Part shown: in pieces, positions 5,179 to 5,752 of the stretch | Layout of the letters: the number at the start of each line of letters is the position of its first letter | Numbering within the stretch: the first letter of the stretch is position 1 | Assembly: GCA_030040235.1 (NCBI GenBank) | Contig: JASHUC010000053.1 | Coordinates: 1-5,752 of the forward strand | DNA from: Gammaproteobacteria bacterium | GTDB taxonomy: Bacteria; Pseudomonadota; Gammaproteobacteria; Steroidobacterales; Steroidobacteraceae | DNA length: 5,752 bases | Reading direction: 5' to 3' | The notes under the pieces: generated by a model | Told to the model about the DNA's origin: nothing | Database searches by the model: none | The model's input: only the letters and a program-made list of their open reading frames with translations | Program-made: the position numbers and the translations under genes

Positions 5179-5589
5179 TCAGTCGTCGGTGACCGGCGCG
5201 AAGATCCGCCAGGCTTGCAGCGGATGAAGCAGCGCCCAGGGGATGGACACGAGGCCGCCGGGGATGGGCTGCTCGATGTGCGCCTTCTCGACCATCACAT
5301 CCTCGGGCGGGCCGCTCTCGTCGTCCTGGTCGTCCTGGTCGGCGACGAGCGCGCGCACCTGCTCGGGCGTCAGGATGTGATTGATCGGTGGAGCGCTCAA
5401 GTCGAGCGGGCGTTTCGCCAGCACGAGTTTCTTCGCCACCGGGGCATGCGGGGCCTGTTTGGGGGCATCGTCGGCGAGCGCGACCGCCGAGCATGCTGCA
5501 AGCAGCGCGGCCGCCCCCAGAGAGGGCCAGAATCCCTTGCCAGGGCGAGTCCCAGCTGCACCGGCACCGTGACGGCGAGCGTCCAGCAT
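5179..5589 (-). CDS. small exported protein of unknown function
   Basis: I do not recognise this family. From ATG 5589 it has 136 residues; a GTG at 5610 would add seven, and neither start has a clear ribosome-binding site. Numbering from 5610, an Arg-rich N terminus precedes a hydrophobic segment (about 27-46) ending in AVALA|DD, a good Sec signal-peptidase I site. LAAC at 37-40 also fits a lipobox, so a lipoprotein is possible. The mature part has a Lys/Pro/Ala-rich stretch, LTPEQVRALVADQ (80-92), an acidic DQDDQDDE run (91-98) made by a 9-base tandem repeat, and a C-terminal IPWALLHPLQAWRIFAP (123-139) rich in aromatics and prolines. It lies immediately downstream of a TPR protein, from which it is probably co-translated, so a periplasmic or envelope role is plausible. 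It converges with the oxidoreductase with one base between stops. Confidence 0.7.
   Translation of the reverse strand: MLDARRHGAGAAGTRPGKGFWPSLGAAALLAACSAVALADDAPKQAPHAPVAKKLVLAKRPLDLSAPPINHILTPEQVRALVADQDDQDDESGPPEDVMVEKAHIEQPIPGGLVSIPWALLHPLQAWRIFAPVTDD
5320..5341. repeat. 9-bp tandem repeat encoding DQD units
   Basis: GTCGTCCTG is repeated twice in tandem and followed by a partial third copy (GTCG). On the minus strand it encodes the Asp/Gln run of the small exported protein. The unit is a multiple of three, so copy-number changes would keep the frame. Confidence 0.65.
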
Positions 5590-5612
5590 GGGAGCCAGAA
5601 TACCACTCACGG

Positions 5613-5752
5613 CTAGCCCGCGGTGATTCGCGCCATCAGCCGGTGAGCATAGGCGAAATCGGGAACGAGCAGCAGCGCATGCTCGAGAGCTCCGCGCGCG
5701 CCGATCGCGTCGCCCTGCTCCAGGAGACTTCGTCCGAGAAACGCATACGCCT
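5613..5752 (-). CDS. TPR-repeat protein, C-terminal fragment cut by the window edge
   Basis: A minus-strand frame enters from the right edge and ends at TAG (5615-5613), giving 45 complete codons. The residues AYAFLGRSLLEQGDAIGAR then GALEHALLLVPDFAYAHRLM match the tetratricopeptide consensus: LG near the start of helix A, G and A at the turn, AL..AL..P at the end of helix B, then the start of the next helix. It is therefore the last TPR unit of a longer protein whose other domains lie outside the window. TPR units mediate protein-protein contacts. Its stop lies two bases before the possible GTG start of the downstream exported protein, and 23 bases before the ATG, indicating an operon. Confidence 0.75.
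   Translation of the reverse strand, partial: AYAFLGRSLLEQGDAIGARGALEHALLLVPDFAYAHRLMARITAG

Overview
The window is very G+C-rich bacterial DNA with tightly packed genes. It contains a hopanoid-associated glycosyltransferase, a LytS/LytTR two-component pair and an exported UrcA-family protein. This set suggests a proteobacterium, perhaps a gammaproteobacterial lineage such as the Steroidobacteraceae/Nevskiales/Xanthomonadales area. The placement is inferred from gene content only, and no rRNA or other marker gene is present.

Layout. Positions 1-152 are a leader with one hairpin and a possible divergent gene start at the left edge. hpnB (159-1346, +) encodes a membrane-associated family 2 glycosyltransferase. 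It converges on a two-gene minus-strand operon: a LytS-type sensor histidine kinase (2157-3368) followed by a LytTR response regulator (1384-2160), joined by an ATGA stop/start overlap. A 327-bp regulatory gap (3369-3695) separates the kinase from a divergent small exported UrcA-family gene (3696-4055, +). That gene is followed by a strong hairpin, the probable terminator, and then by a zinc-less medium-chain NAD(P)H oxidoreductase (4191-5177, +). The oxidoreductase converges, with one base between stop codons, on a minus-strand pair: the C-terminal end of a TPR protein (5613-5752, partial) and a small exported protein of unknown function (5179-5589, possibly from 5610).

How the genes may work together. 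The kinase and regulator are clearly one signalling unit. The divergent UrcA gene shares their upstream region and is the most natural candidate target, but this is inference. The TPR fragment and the small exported protein look translationally coupled. hpnB and the oxidoreductase have no visible functional link to their neighbours.

Most notable non-coding signal: related hairpins (CGGCTC...GAGCCG) lie in three intergenic spaces. Two of them share both arms over 22 bp and bracket the UrcA gene. I see no CRISPR array, tRNA, insertion sequence, prophage or defence gene, and no convincing new multi-gene system.
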